This document shows positions 11,826-21,008 of a stretch of 64,000 nucleotides of DNA, piece by piece. A model generated the notes under the pieces. The model did no database searches and was not told where the DNA came from. It saw only the letters and a list, made by a program, of their open reading frames with translations. The DNA is from an uncultured Flavobacteriales bacterium (GTDB lineage Bacteria; Bacteroidota; Bacteroidia; Flavobacteriales; BACL11), in NCBI GenBank assembly GCA_943789505.1, contig CALSUJ010000001.1, forward strand, positions 248,001-312,000, read 5' to 3'. The position numbers were made by a program, and so were the translations under genes. How positions within the stretch are numbered: the first letter of the stretch is position 1; every line of letters starts with the position of its first letter.

Positions 11826-12629
11826 TTATTTACGACCTTTAAAATCATTCATAGTTTTATAGATTCCCATAATACTTCCTGCAAACCAATCGAACATATT
11901 AACTGACATTAGGGCTTGTCCGAAACGAGTAAAACGATAAATCCAACCTGGAATACTGATAATTTTTTTGTTTTTTTCTATTGCTTTAATAATAGTAAGT
12001 GCGGCTGCTTCTGCCTCCAAAATCGGTATGCGGGATTTTACCCCATCAAACATTCCTGTATTGATGTAATAGGGTAGGATAGTAGTGATTTTAATGTCTT
12101 TTTTTAATTGTTTCATTTCCAAACGCAAACTATCGGACCATGCAAAAATCGCCCATTTACTTGCTGCATAAACTGACATTTTAGGATTTGAAACTAAACT
12201 TGCTGAAGAGGCTATATTACAGATATGACCAGCATTATTTTTAATCATAATTCCTAAAAACTGATTGCAAATATGCATTGGAGCGGAGCTGTTAATACTT
12301 AAAGTTTTTTCAATTTCTTTTGCACTGTGCTTATGAAAATATTTTCCTACCACTATTCCTGCATTGTTAATGAGAATATCAATATTTCCATGCTCTTTTA
12401 TGAGTTGTTGTGCCGCTTCTTCTATTGCTTCAATCTTAGAAACATCCACTACATCAGCAGAAATACTTCCTAAAGGACTTAACTCTTTTAAGGTACTTTC
12501 TATGTTATCAGTATTAATATCCCAAATAATAACTTTTGCCTTACGGGCTAAGGACAAACGGCTCATAACTTCACCAATTCCAGAAGCTCCTCCCGTAATA
12601 AGAATGGTTTTGTTTTTGATTTTTGTCAT
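11826..12629 (-). CDS. Short-chain dehydrogenase/reductase
   Basis: A 267-residue SDR with a Rossmann fold. It has the nucleotide-binding motif ITGGASGIGEVMS near the N-terminus, the structural NNAG motif, and the active site Ser (SSASLVSNPKMS) with Tyr and Lys in YAASK. The hydrophobic C-terminal part could bind a lipid-like substrate or a membrane. The start MTKIKNKTILITGG is preferred over an ATG 36 bases upstream that would overlap the acyl-CoA dehydrogenase gene. It is located between acyl-CoA dehydrogenase and aldehyde dehydrogenase in one direction, which suggests a lipid-related oxidoreductase. The substrate is unknown. Confidence 0.88.
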   Translation of the reverse strand: MTKIKNKTILITGGASGIGEVMSRLSLARKAKVIIWDINTDNIESTLKELSPLGSISADVVDVSKIEAIEEAAQQLIKEHGNIDILINNAGIVVGKYFHKHSAKEIEKTLSINSSAPMHICNQFLGIMIKNNAGHICNIASSASLVSNPKMSVYAASKWAIFAWSDSLRLEMKQLKKDIKITTILPYYINTGMFDGVKSRIPILEAEAAALTIIKAIEKNKKIISIPGWIYRFTRFGQALMSVNMFDWFAGSIMGIYKTMNDFKGRK

Positions 12630-12639
12630 TTCGTAAATC

Positions 12640-14415
12640 TTAAAAACAATACTTATTTTCTTCAATTAGTTTTGCTGCAATATTTCTTCTCATTTCTTTT
12701 GGGTTAATGGTATATCCCTTTGTGAATCGTTTTAAGCCCATTAATAACATTCTTTGTTCGTCTCCTTCTGCAAAAGATAATATTACTTCTTCACCTGATT
12801 GGTTACAGTTTTTAATGGCTTGATACAAAAATAATTTGCTCATTGTAATTTGATGTTCTGTAGTTTCTTCTCCATTTTTAGTAGCTAGTTTTTCTGCTCT
12901 TAAAATTGCAGATTCTGCATTATATACTTCAATAACCATATCTGCCAAGTTCATCATCACTTCTTGTTCTCTTTCAATGGTCATTGTAAAATGTTCTGCT
13001 GCTTTACCTGCACACATTAAAATTGCTCTTTTCAGTTTTTTAATATGTTCTTTCTCAACTTCAAAAAGGATACTATCATCAGGTTTGTTAAATGAGGGGA
13101 TACTCATCAAGTCCTCAGCAACTTTCATTGCTGGAGTCATAATATCCAATTCGCCTTTCATGGCTTTTTTAAGTATCATGCCTATTAATAACATTTTATT
13201 GATTTCGTTTGTTCCTTCATATATTCTTGAAATTCTTGCATCACGATACGCTGCCTCCATAGGTGCGTCTGCCGAATATCCCATTCCTCCATAAATCTGA
13301 ATTCCTTCATCCGAACAGAATTGTATGGTGTCCGAACCTAATACTTTTACGATAGAACATTCAATTGCATATTCTTCAATTCCTTTAAGGTGTGCTTTCT
13401 GAAGATCTACTCCTTCTGATTCTAATCTTTGGATGTTTTTTTCAATTTCTGCACCTGCTCGGTAAGTTGCCGATTCAACTGCAAAAGTTTTTACTGCCAT
13501 ATCAGCTAGTTTATGCTTTATCGCTCCAAATTTAGAGATAGGAATTCCGAACTGTATGCGCTCATTAGCATAGTTAGTAGAAAGGCTAATTACTCTTCTA
13601 CAAGCATCCAATACTGCTGCCGAAAGTTTAATTCTACCCACATTAAGTGCATTCATTGCAATTTTAAATCCATTTTCTCTACCTCCTAATAGGCTTTCAA
13701 TAGGAACTTTTACATCATTAAGAAATACTTGACGCGTAGAGGAAGAGTTCAATCCTAATTTATTTTCTTCCTCTCCTAAAGTAATGCCTTCCATTCCTCT
13801 TTCTAGAATGAAACCAGTAATATTTTTATCATCTTCAATTCTAGCAAATACTATGAATACATCTGCAAATCCTGCATTAGAAATCCACATTTTTTGTCCT
13901 GTAATAAGGTAGTGTTTTCCATCTTCAGTAAGTACCGCTTTTGTTTTTCCTGAGTTTGCATCCGAACCTGCTCCAGGTTCTGTTAAACAATAACATCCCA
14001 TCCATTCTCCAGAGGCTAATTTTGGCAAGTATTTTTCTCTTTGCGCATCATCACCATAAAGTAAAATTGGTAAAGTTCCAATTCCTGTATGTGCACCAAA
14101 TGCAGTTGAAAATGATCCGTTTGCACCTGATATTTTATCACAAATAAGTACGGAAGTATTGAATGGCATACCCATTCCTCCATATTCTGCAGGCACACTA
14201 ATCCCTAAAAGACCTAGCTCTCCTGCTTTTTTCATGCAGTCTTCTGTTAGTTTGTAGTCTTTCTTTTCAAATCTTTCCCTGTGAGGGTCAAGCTCTTTTT
14301 CTACAAATTCTTTTGTTGCTGATGCCATCATCTTTTGATCCTCTCCAAACTCCTCTGGAATAAAAATGTCTTTTGCTTCTTGGTTTTTTATTAAAAATTC
14401 TCCTCCTTTTATCAT
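12640..14415 (-). CDS. Acyl-CoA dehydrogenase (long, C-terminally extended)
   Basis: A 591-residue FAD enzyme that catalyses the first oxidation of beta-oxidation. It is longer than the roughly 380-residue canonical enzymes and has an extra C-terminal helical domain, as in VLCAD/ACAD9-like proteins and many Bacteroidota homologues. Visible motifs are CYCLTEPGAGSDANSGKTKA, KMWISNAGFADVFIVFARI, QIYGGMGYSADAPMEAAYRD and ISRIYEGTNEINKMLL, where the Glu is the expected catalytic base. The chosen start MIKGGEF follows the upstream thiolase by 22 bases; an earlier in-frame ATG would overlap the thiolase. It is part of the fatty-acid operon. Confidence 0.93.
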   Translation of the reverse strand: MIKGGEFLIKNQEAKDIFIPEEFGEDQKMMASATKEFVEKELDPHRERFEKKDYKLTEDCMKKAGELGLLGISVPAEYGGMGMPFNTSVLICDKISGANGSFSTAFGAHTGIGTLPILLYGDDAQREKYLPKLASGEWMGCYCLTEPGAGSDANSGKTKAVLTEDGKHYLITGQKMWISNAGFADVFIVFARIEDDKNITGFILERGMEGITLGEEENKLGLNSSSTRQVFLNDVKVPIESLLGGRENGFKIAMNALNVGRIKLSAAVLDACRRVISLSTNYANERIQFGIPISKFGAIKHKLADMAVKTFAVESATYRAGAEIEKNIQRLESEGVDLQKAHLKGIEEYAIECSIVKVLGSDTIQFCSDEGIQIYGGMGYSADAPMEAAYRDARISRIYEGTNEINKMLLIGMILKKAMKGELDIMTPAMKVAEDLMSIPSFNKPDDSILFEVEKEHIKKLKRAILMCAGKAAEHFTMTIEREQEVMMNLADMVIEVYNAESAILRAEKLATKNGEETTEHQITMSKLFLYQAIKNCNQSGEEVILSFAEGDEQRMLLMGLKRFTKGYTINPKEMRRNIAAKLIEENKYCF

Positions 14416-14437
14416 AATTTTATTTTTTAAGGTTTTA

Positions 14438-15616
14438 TTAAAGAATCTCAAATACTCCAGCTGCACCTTGTCCTGCACCTACGCACATTGTTACCATTCC
14501 GTATTTTTGATTTCTTCTTTTCATTTCGTTTATTAATTGCACTGTTAATTTTCCTCCAGTACATCCTAGTGGATGTCCTAACGCAATTGCTCCCCCATTT
14601 ACATTTACTATGTCAGGGTTTAATCCTAACTCACGAATGACGGCTAAGGATTGAGAAGCAAAGGCTTCATTCAATTCAAATTGTTCAATATCTTCTAGCT
14701 TTAATCCTGCTTTTTCTAATGCCATTGGTATTGCTTCAACTGGCCCTATTCCCATGTGTTTTGGTTCTACGCCTGCTACTGAATAACTGAGTAGTTTCGC
14801 AATAGGTTTTACTCCATACTCATTCAACATTTTTTCTGACATCAATAAAACAAATGCTGCTCCATCAGAAGTTTGTGATGCATTTGCTGCAGTTACCGTT
14901 CCTTCTTGTGCAAATACAGTTCTTAGTCTTGCTAATGCTTCAGCTGATCCTCCTTTTCTTGGCCCCTCATCTGTATCTACAACATATTCTCTTTCTTGTC
15001 TTTTTTCGTTTTTGTCCAAGTAAGTTTCCTTTACCGTAATAGGCACAATTCCACTTTTAAAGTATCCTTTTTCAATCGCGTTAAGTGCTTTTTGGTGGGA
15101 GTTAAAAGCAAATTCATCTTGATCTTTTCTGCTTATATTCCATTTGTCAGCAACTGCTTCTGCAGTAAGCCCCATGTTCCAGTACCAATCAGAGTTATCT
15201 TTAGCGACATCATAATTGGGTATAATTCTCCAACCGCCAAATGGGATAAGGGACATACATTCCACACCACCAGCAATAATGCAATCAGCCATACCACTTT
15301 GTATTTTTGCATTTGCAATAGCAATGGTTTCTAATCCTGAGGAACAATAACGATTAACGGTCATTCCTGGAACTTTTATGGTGTCTAATCCCATTAAAGA
15401 AATCATACGCCCAATGTTTAGTCCTTGCTCTGCTTCAGGAGTTGCGTTTCCACAAATTACATCATCAATTTTATCTTTGTCTAATTCTGGAACTGAAGCT
15501 AATAAATGTTTTATTACATCTGCTGCTAAGTCATCAGGGCGAGTAAATTTAAAAACTCCTTTTCCTGATTTTCCTACTGCCGATCTGTATCCTGCTACTA
15601 TATATGCTGTATTCAT
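14438..15616 (-). CDS. fadA: Acetyl-CoA acyltransferase (3-ketoacyl-CoA thiolase)
   Basis: A 392-residue thiolase that performs the last step of beta-oxidation, releasing acetyl-CoA. The nucleophile Cys is in VNRYCSSGLETIA (about residue 89). The catalytic His is in GGAIALGHPLGCTG (about 345), and the second Cys is in MVTMCVGAGQGAAG (about 378). NEAFASQ is also present. It starts 4 bases after the HADH-ECH gene ends, consistent with translational coupling and a joint role. Confidence 0.95.
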   Translation of the reverse strand: MNTAYIVAGYRSAVGKSGKGVFKFTRPDDLAADVIKHLLASVPELDKDKIDDVICGNATPEAEQGLNIGRMISLMGLDTIKVPGMTVNRYCSSGLETIAIANAKIQSGMADCIIAGGVECMSLIPFGGWRIIPNYDVAKDNSDWYWNMGLTAEAVADKWNISRKDQDEFAFNSHQKALNAIEKGYFKSGIVPITVKETYLDKNEKRQEREYVVDTDEGPRKGGSAEALARLRTVFAQEGTVTAANASQTSDGAAFVLLMSEKMLNEYGVKPIAKLLSYSVAGVEPKHMGIGPVEAIPMALEKAGLKLEDIEQFELNEAFASQSLAVIRELGLNPDIVNVNGGAIALGHPLGCTGGKLTVQLINEMKRRNQKYGMVTMCVGAGQGAAGVFEIL

Positions 15617-15620
15617 AATT

Positions 15621-18011
15621 TTAATTTCTTAATGGTTTACCTTTCTTTAACATGTGTTCTATTCTTTCCAAAGTTTTTCTTTCTCCACAAAGTGATAAAA
15701 AGGCTTCTCTTTCAAGGTCTAATAAATATTGTTCAGAAACTAAAGTAGGAGCTGATAAATCCCCTCCACAAATTGCATACGCTAATTTTTCTGACATTAG
15801 TTTTTCATGTTCCGTAATGTATCCTGCTGCATTCATGGAGTGAGCACCAACCATAAACATCCCAAGTCCTTGTTTTCCTAAAGCTTTTATTTTCTCAGGA
15901 ACTGGCTGAGTGTATCCTTGGTTTGATAAATTAAGTGCTACTGCTTTTGCATCCGTAATTAGGTTGTTGAATCCTACTGTAACTTTATCTCTATTCTTTA
16001 ATAATAAGTCTAATTCTATTGCTTCCTGTGCTGAGGTAGCAACTTTTGCCATTCCAATATTCAAGTATCTTTCTTTTAAAGTAGGTAATTCTATATCTCC
16101 TGAAAAGTAAGCTTTTGAAGCTCTTCTTGCCATTTCTTTTGTTCCACCACCACCAGGGATAACACCAACTCCCATTTCAACTAAGCCAATATAAGTTTCT
16201 GCTGATGCTTGTACATGATCGGCATGTAAAGCAATTTCACATCCTCCACCTAAAGTCATTCCATGAGTAGCAATAACAACTGGTATAGAAGAGTAACGGA
16301 TTCTTCCAGTTGTATTCTGGAAAGCACGAACTGCAAAGTCAATTTCTTCATATTCTTGCTCAATTGCCATCATGAATATCATAGCGATATTTGCTCCCAC
16401 TGAAAAGTTCGTTCCTTGGTTGGCAATAACTAATCCTTTATGATTTTTTTCTGCAATTTTAATTGCTTTTTGAATTCCTTCTAATACTTCTCCACCTATA
16501 GAATTCATTTTTGTTCTCCATTCTAAGTTTACAATTCCATCTCCAATATCAGTAAGGTTACATCCTGAATTACTCCAGATTGTATTGTTCTCACGGATGT
16601 GATCTAAAACAATAAAATTCTCCATTCCTGCAACTTTTTCTTGTGCTTTTGATGGAATGTTGTAATAATTTAAAGTCCCATTTTCTGTAGTGTAAAAAGA
16701 TTTTTTTCCTGATTTTACCATCTTATAAACCCAGGAAGCTGCTTTGTATCCCGCCTCTTCCATTTTTGATAGTGTTTTTTCAACATCTAAAGCATCCCAC
16801 ATTTGAAAAGGACCAACTTCCCATCCAAAACCTGCAGAAAGTGCTCTGTCAATTTTGTAAAGATCATCTGTTATCTCAGGAATTCTGTGCGATACATATG
16901 CAAAGGAGGAATAAAAAGATTTACGGTAAAACTCTCCTGCTTTATCTTTCCCATTTACCAATATTTTTAATCTTTTTAAAAGATCATCTTCCTGCTTTGC
17001 TGCTGCAATAGTTGCGAATTTAACTTTTTGTTTTGGTGCGTATTCTAAAGTTTTTAAGTTAAGCGCTTCAATTACTCTTTTTCCATTTGCATCTTTCGAT
17101 TTTTTGTAAAAACCTTGTTTAGTTTTATCTCCTAACCAATTGTTCTCACTCATCTTTGTAATAAAATCAGGTAATTCAAAATTACTTCTCATTTCATCAT
17201 GAGGACAGTTTTCATATACGCCATTAGCAACATGAATTAAGGTGTCTAATCCTACTAAATCGCAAGTGCGGAAAGTAGCAGATTTTGGACGACCAATAAT
17301 TGGTCCACTGAATGAATCTACTTCTTCCACTGTTAAATCTAACTCTTTTACCAAATGGAAAAGCGATAAGATGCTAGCTACTCCAATTCTGTTGGCAATA
17401 AATGCAGGAGTATCTTTACAAAGTACCATGTCTTTCCCTAAAAACTTATCTCCATATTTCATTAAGAAATCAGTAACGTCTGGATCAGTTTTAGTACTAG
17501 GAATAATCTCCAATAATTTTAAATATCTTGGAGGATTAAAAAAGTGTGTTCCGCAAAAATGTTTCTGAAAATCATCTGATCTTCCGTCAATCATACTTTC
17601 AATAGGAATCCCTGAAGTGTTGGAAGAAATTAGAGTTCCCTCTTTTCTGAATTTTTCTATTTTTTCAAAAACTTGTTTTTTAATATCGAGTTTTTCTACA
17701 ACTACCTCAATAATCCAATCAACATCTGCAATTTTATGCAAATCATCTTCCAAGTTTCCTGTTGTAATTCTAATTACAAACTCCTTACTATATATAGGAG
17801 AGGGTTTGTTTTTTAAGGTACTTTTTAAAGCGTCATTTACAATGGAGTTTCTTATTGTTTTATCTTGTTTTTGTTCTTCTGTTAAATCAAAAGGAACAAT
17901 ATCCAAGAGTAAAACCTCTACTCCAATATTTGCAAAATGGCAAGCAATACGCGATCCCATAATTCCTGAGCCAACAACTGCTACTTTATTAATGTGTCTA
18001 TTTATCTTCAT
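15621..18011 (-). CDS. 3-hydroxyacyl-CoA dehydrogenase / enoyl-CoA hydratase fusion
   Basis: A 796-residue bifunctional beta-oxidation enzyme. The N-terminal dehydrogenase has the NAD-binding motif GSGIMGSRIACHFANIG, the SSNTSGIPIE region and the HFFNPPRYLKLLEIIPS signature. The C-terminal crotonase-fold domain (about 490-700) has NQGTNFSVGANI, HGMTLGGGCEIALHAD and VEMGVGVIPGGGGTKEMARR, with a Glu in the catalytic position. The order (dehydrogenase first) is opposite to E. coli FadB but common in Bacteroidota. Its start overlaps the marR 3' end by 14 bases, so the two genes are one transcription unit. Confidence 0.95.
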   Translation of the reverse strand: MKINRHINKVAVVGSGIMGSRIACHFANIGVEVLLLDIVPFDLTEEQKQDKTIRNSIVNDALKSTLKNKPSPIYSKEFVIRITTGNLEDDLHKIADVDWIIEVVVEKLDIKKQVFEKIEKFRKEGTLISSNTSGIPIESMIDGRSDDFQKHFCGTHFFNPPRYLKLLEIIPSTKTDPDVTDFLMKYGDKFLGKDMVLCKDTPAFIANRIGVASILSLFHLVKELDLTVEEVDSFSGPIIGRPKSATFRTCDLVGLDTLIHVANGVYENCPHDEMRSNFELPDFITKMSENNWLGDKTKQGFYKKSKDANGKRVIEALNLKTLEYAPKQKVKFATIAAAKQEDDLLKRLKILVNGKDKAGEFYRKSFYSSFAYVSHRIPEITDDLYKIDRALSAGFGWEVGPFQMWDALDVEKTLSKMEEAGYKAASWVYKMVKSGKKSFYTTENGTLNYYNIPSKAQEKVAGMENFIVLDHIRENNTIWSNSGCNLTDIGDGIVNLEWRTKMNSIGGEVLEGIQKAIKIAEKNHKGLVIANQGTNFSVGANIAMIFMMAIEQEYEEIDFAVRAFQNTTGRIRYSSIPVVIATHGMTLGGGCEIALHADHVQASAETYIGLVEMGVGVIPGGGGTKEMARRASKAYFSGDIELPTLKERYLNIGMAKVATSAQEAIELDLLLKNRDKVTVGFNNLITDAKAVALNLSNQGYTQPVPEKIKALGKQGLGMFMVGAHSMNAAGYITEHEKLMSEKLAYAICGGDLSAPTLVSEQYLLDLEREAFLSLCGERKTLERIEHMLKKGKPLRN

Positions 18012-18426
18012 CTATAATTTTGTTTATCTTTTTTAGTATTGCAAAGAAGGTTTCCATTTCTTCTTTTTCAAAGTGTGATTGTATTTTTTCGTTAAATTCT
18101 ATTACTACACCTTTTGCTACTTCACGCCAATCCATACCTAGTGGTGTTAAACAGATAACGGATTTTCGTTTATCGTTTGGATCATCTTTTCTTTCAATAA
18201 CTCCTGCCTCTTCTAGTTTGTTTATTGAGCGTGAAAGAGAGGTTGCCTCCATTCCCATATTTGGGCCTAGTTGAGTGGAAGGAGTTCCTTCAGTAATGTC
18301 AATATTTAATATAATCATCCCCAATGCCATACTTGCCATGTATTCTGTGGCAGTTCTGTTATACATTTTGGTGATGTTATACCAAGTCTTCCTTATGTTA
18401 TAATCTATAGTGTCTTCTTGTTCCAT
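17998..18426 (-). CDS. MarR-family transcriptional regulator
   Basis: A 142-residue winged-helix protein, first gene of the beta-oxidation operon. The DNA-binding part includes GTPSTQLGPNMGMEATSLSR (helix-turn-helix) and the wing IERKDDPNDKRKSVICLTPLG with the family Asp-x-Arg pattern (DPNDKR). The start MEQEDT at 18426 is preferred to an ATG 45 bases upstream, which would lie inside a palindromic candidate operator. By position it is expected to repress its own operon and the divergent acyl-CoA synthetase, with acyl-CoA or fatty acid as probable signal (inferred). Confidence 0.9.
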   Translation of the reverse strand: MEQEDTIDYNIRKTWYNITKMYNRTATEYMASMALGMIILNIDITEGTPSTQLGPNMGMEATSLSRSINKLEEAGVIERKDDPNDKRKSVICLTPLGMDWREVAKGVVIEFNEKIQSHFEKEEMETFFAILKKINKIIDEDK

Positions 18427-18461
18427 ATTTATATATAATTTGTTGACGAATATATAAAAAA

Positions 18462-18479
18462 TACTATGCATGCATAGTA
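18462..18479. promoter_or_regulatory. Palindromic candidate MarR operator 1
   Basis: TACTATGCATGCATAGTA is a perfect 18-bp palindrome, located 36 bases upstream of the marR start and overlapping the expected -33 region for marR transcription. MarR dimers typically bind such inverted repeats of about 16-20 bp. A second related copy lies 29 bp away (centre to centre). Confidence 0.65.
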
Positions 18480-18490
18480 AATACTCTTTT

Positions 18491-18508
18491 TATTATGCAC
18501 GCATACTA
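18491..18508. promoter_or_regulatory. Palindromic candidate MarR operator 2
   Basis: TATTATGCACGCATACTA shares the half-sites TATGC and GCATA with operator 1, with a changed centre and flank. It lies on the acyl-CoA synthetase side, 48 bases upstream of that ATG. The pair could allow one regulator to control both divergent units. Confidence 0.55.
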
Positions 18509-18556
18509 AAATGTTGAAAAATAGTGTACTTTTAACAAAACAAAAAAAGATAATCA

Positions 18557-20188
18557 ATGAACTATTTATCACCTTTAGAAATGCTCTACAAATGGGAGCA
18601 AGAAAAGCCAAACGAAATATATTTAAGTCAGCCAATAGAAGGAGTTTGGCATAATTGGACTTGGAAAGAGGTGGCAGAGGAGGTTAGAAAAATGGCTGCA
18701 TATATTAAAACTTTAGATATGCCTCAAGGAAGTAAAATTGCATTACTTTCAAAGAATTGTGCTCATTGGATGATGACAGATATGGCAATTATGATGAGTG
18801 GATATGTATCTGTTCCTTTATATCCTAACTTAAATGCAGCATCTTTAGAGAAAATTCTAAATCATAGTGAAGCAAAATTATTATTTGTTGGTAAATTAGA
18901 TGATTACGCTATTATGAAGCCTGGAGTCCCAGCTGATTTACCTTGTATTACTTTTCCTTTTTATAGTGAAGATTATCCTAAGTGGAATGATGTGACAAAA
19001 GATATCGCTCCAATACAAGAAAATATTATTCGTGAAGCACAAGATTTAGCAACAATAATTTATACTTCAGGAACTACAGGAGATCCTAAAGGAGTTATGC
19101 ATAAGTTCTTTAATTTTAGCTTTGCAACTACACATGCATCTGAAGCATTGCGTCTTAACAATGAATCATTCTTTTCTTACTTGCCACTTTGCCATATTGC
19201 AGAACGATTATTAGTGCAAATGGGAAGTTTGTATGCGGGAGGAAAAGTCTATTTTGCAGAAAGCTTAGATACTTTTGCAGCTAATTTATCAGAAGCTTCT
19301 CCTACTGTGTTTTTAGGGGTTCCGAGAATTTGGACTAAATTCCAGCAGGGAATTCTATCAAAACTACCTCAGAATAAATTAAACATATTGCTTTCAATTC
19401 CAATTATATCAACATTAATTAAAAGTAAAATTAAAAAAGGATTAGGACTGAATAAAGCGACTAATGTATTTACGGGAGCTGCTCCAACACCAATTTCTCT
19501 AATTAAATGGTTCGCTCGATTAGGAATTAATATTCAGGAAGCATATGCTATGACTGAAAATACTTGTTATTCGCATGTGAGTTATAATGATAATATAAAT
19601 ATTGGATCAGTTGGGCAAGCCTTACCACTTTGTGACGTTAAATTGTCAGAAAGAAAAGAAATATTGATAAAGCATGTTGCTCTTATGGATGGGTACTATA
19701 AGGATGAAGAAGAAACAAGTAAAACTATAATTAATGGTTGGTTACATACTGGTGACGAAGGAGAGATAGATAGTGAAGGATTTCTTATGATTACTGGAAG
19801 AGTTAAGGACTTATTTAAAACAAGTAAGGGAAAATATGTAGCTCCATCACCAATTGAGATGAAACTTTCAGCTAATAAAAATATAGAGCAAGTTTGTGTA
19901 GTTGGTATTGGAGTTCCTCAGCCTATTGCAATAGTTGTACTTTCTGAAAGAGGAAAATTAAAAAATAGAGAGGATTTAATTAATAGTTTCACAACTACTT
20001 TACAAGTAGTTAATCCTAAGTTAGATGGGCATGAAAAAATACATAATATAATTATAGTTAAAGAAGATTGGACTGTAGAGAATGAATTACTTACCCCAAC
20101 TATGAAGATTAAACGTAATGCTATTGAAAAGATTTACCAAAGCAATTATGTTTCTTGGTATGAAGGGGATAGAATTATTTTATCTTAG
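18557..20188 (+). CDS. fadD: Long-chain acyl-CoA synthetase (AMP-forming)
   Basis: A 543-residue ligase that activates fatty acids to acyl-CoA using ATP, feeding beta-oxidation. The P-loop-like motif IIYTSGTTGDPKGVMH lies at about residues 168-183. EAYAMTENTCYSHVS, WLHTGDEGEID and ITGRVKDLFKTSKGKYVAP are the other adenylate-forming signatures. It is divergent from the marR-beta-oxidation operon across a 130-bp region with two palindromes, so coordinate regulation is likely. Its end meets the next gene (opposite strand) with no gap. Confidence 0.94.
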   Translation: MNYLSPLEMLYKWEQEKPNEIYLSQPIEGVWHNWTWKEVAEEVRKMAAYIKTLDMPQGSKIALLSKNCAHWMMTDMAIMMSGYVSVPLYPNLNAASLEKILNHSEAKLLFVGKLDDYAIMKPGVPADLPCITFPFYSEDYPKWNDVTKDIAPIQENIIREAQDLATIIYTSGTTGDPKGVMHKFFNFSFATTHASEALRLNNESFFSYLPLCHIAERLLVQMGSLYAGGKVYFAESLDTFAANLSEASPTVFLGVPRIWTKFQQGILSKLPQNKLNILLSIPIISTLIKSKIKKGLGLNKATNVFTGAAPTPISLIKWFARLGINIQEAYAMTENTCYSHVSYNDNINIGSVGQALPLCDVKLSERKEILIKHVALMDGYYKDEEETSKTIINGWLHTGDEGEIDSEGFLMITGRVKDLFKTSKGKYVAPSPIEMKLSANKNIEQVCVVGIGVPQPIAIVVLSERGKLKNREDLINSFTTTLQVVNPKLDGHEKIHNIIIVKEDWTVENELLTPTMKIKRNAIEKIYQSNYVSWYEGDRIILS

Positions 20189-21007
20189 TTAGTCTCTGCT
20201 TAAACTAAAGGAATAGCCAACTAAAAAGTTAAGTTGTGAAAAGAAAAAATGCTGACTTGCTCTATCTGATTTATATTCAGTTGTTCTGATGTCAGGCATA
20301 TTAATAAAACCTCCTTTCAATTCTGATTGTATGAAATATCTTTTATATGATAAATTTAAGGCAATTACACAATTGAATCCATAACCTGCTAAATGAAATT
20401 CGTCATGTCTTTTATTATTAAATATAGTAGCATTGGTTCTTGGTAATAAAAAACCAGTTCCTAAACCTTCTGCTATGTTCAAATTCCAATTTTTATACTT
20501 CACTAAGTTGTCAAATCTTCTGTATTCAAAATTAATGTAGTTTAATCCATCAGAATGTTCAAATTTTAGAAATCCATCCTCAATATTAATTGTTTCATTA
20601 TAATTACCATTATAAGTTGTGCTAGAATTATCAATATTACCATTAATCAAAACTTCTTGATTTTGTTGAACAACATATTTCATGTGATCAACGCCTAATG
20701 ACACAGAGTAATTGTCTTTATGAAAATATTCAATTCTGAAGTTAGTTTGAGGAATGGTAATCCATTGAGGGTGAAAATAGATTGCAGGATCAAATTTTGT
20801 TTGCCTGTCCTTGGCAACTACATCCGTTAATGTAAAATCGTAACTATCACCCCTAAAATGAATGTCTGAATTTGTAAACCAACCTCTATTCCATCCCCAC
20901 AAAACAGTTATGTCTCCTTTTTTATTGCCAGTAATTTTTTGTTGCGCTTGAGAGGTTGTAATAAAAAGTAAACACAAAGAAGCTAAAAGTAATTTTTTAA
21001 AATTCAT
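20189..21007 (-). CDS. Conserved secreted protein, probable outer-membrane beta-barrel
   Basis: A 272-residue protein with a signal peptide (MNFKKLLLASLCLLFITTSQAQ). The mature part consists of alternating hydrophobic/polar strands rich in Tyr, Phe and Asn (for example YINFEYRRFDNLVKYKNWNLNI and FFFSQLNFLVGYSF), which fits an 8-12 strand outer-membrane barrel. No enzymatic motif was recognised. It is 1 base downstream of the next gene on the same strand. The function is unknown. Confidence 0.75.
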   Translation of the reverse strand: MNFKKLLLASLCLLFITTSQAQQKITGNKKGDITVLWGWNRGWFTNSDIHFRGDSYDFTLTDVVAKDRQTKFDPAIYFHPQWITIPQTNFRIEYFHKDNYSVSLGVDHMKYVVQQNQEVLINGNIDNSSTTYNGNYNETINIEDGFLKFEHSDGLNYINFEYRRFDNLVKYKNWNLNIAEGLGTGFLLPRTNATIFNNKRHDEFHLAGYGFNCVIALNLSYKRYFIQSELKGGFINMPDIRTTEYKSDRASQHFFFSQLNFLVGYSFSLSRD

Positions 21008-21008
21008 T

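Noticed and set aside
12630-12665. Upstream ATG for the short-chain dehydrogenase
   Set aside because: It adds 12 residues outside the SDR family and overlaps the acyl-CoA dehydrogenase end; the Met right before the KNKTILITGG strand is the better start.
14016-14198. Short reading frames antisense to or out of frame in acyl-CoA dehydrogenase and thiolase
   Set aside because: They lie fully inside well-supported genes, show no family similarity and have low-complexity hydrophobic composition.
18514-18534. Promoter for the acyl-CoA synthetase from TTG at 18514 and TACTTTTA at 18527
   Set aside because: The spacing is only 10 bases and the -7 box has a mismatch, so it does not fit the consensus.
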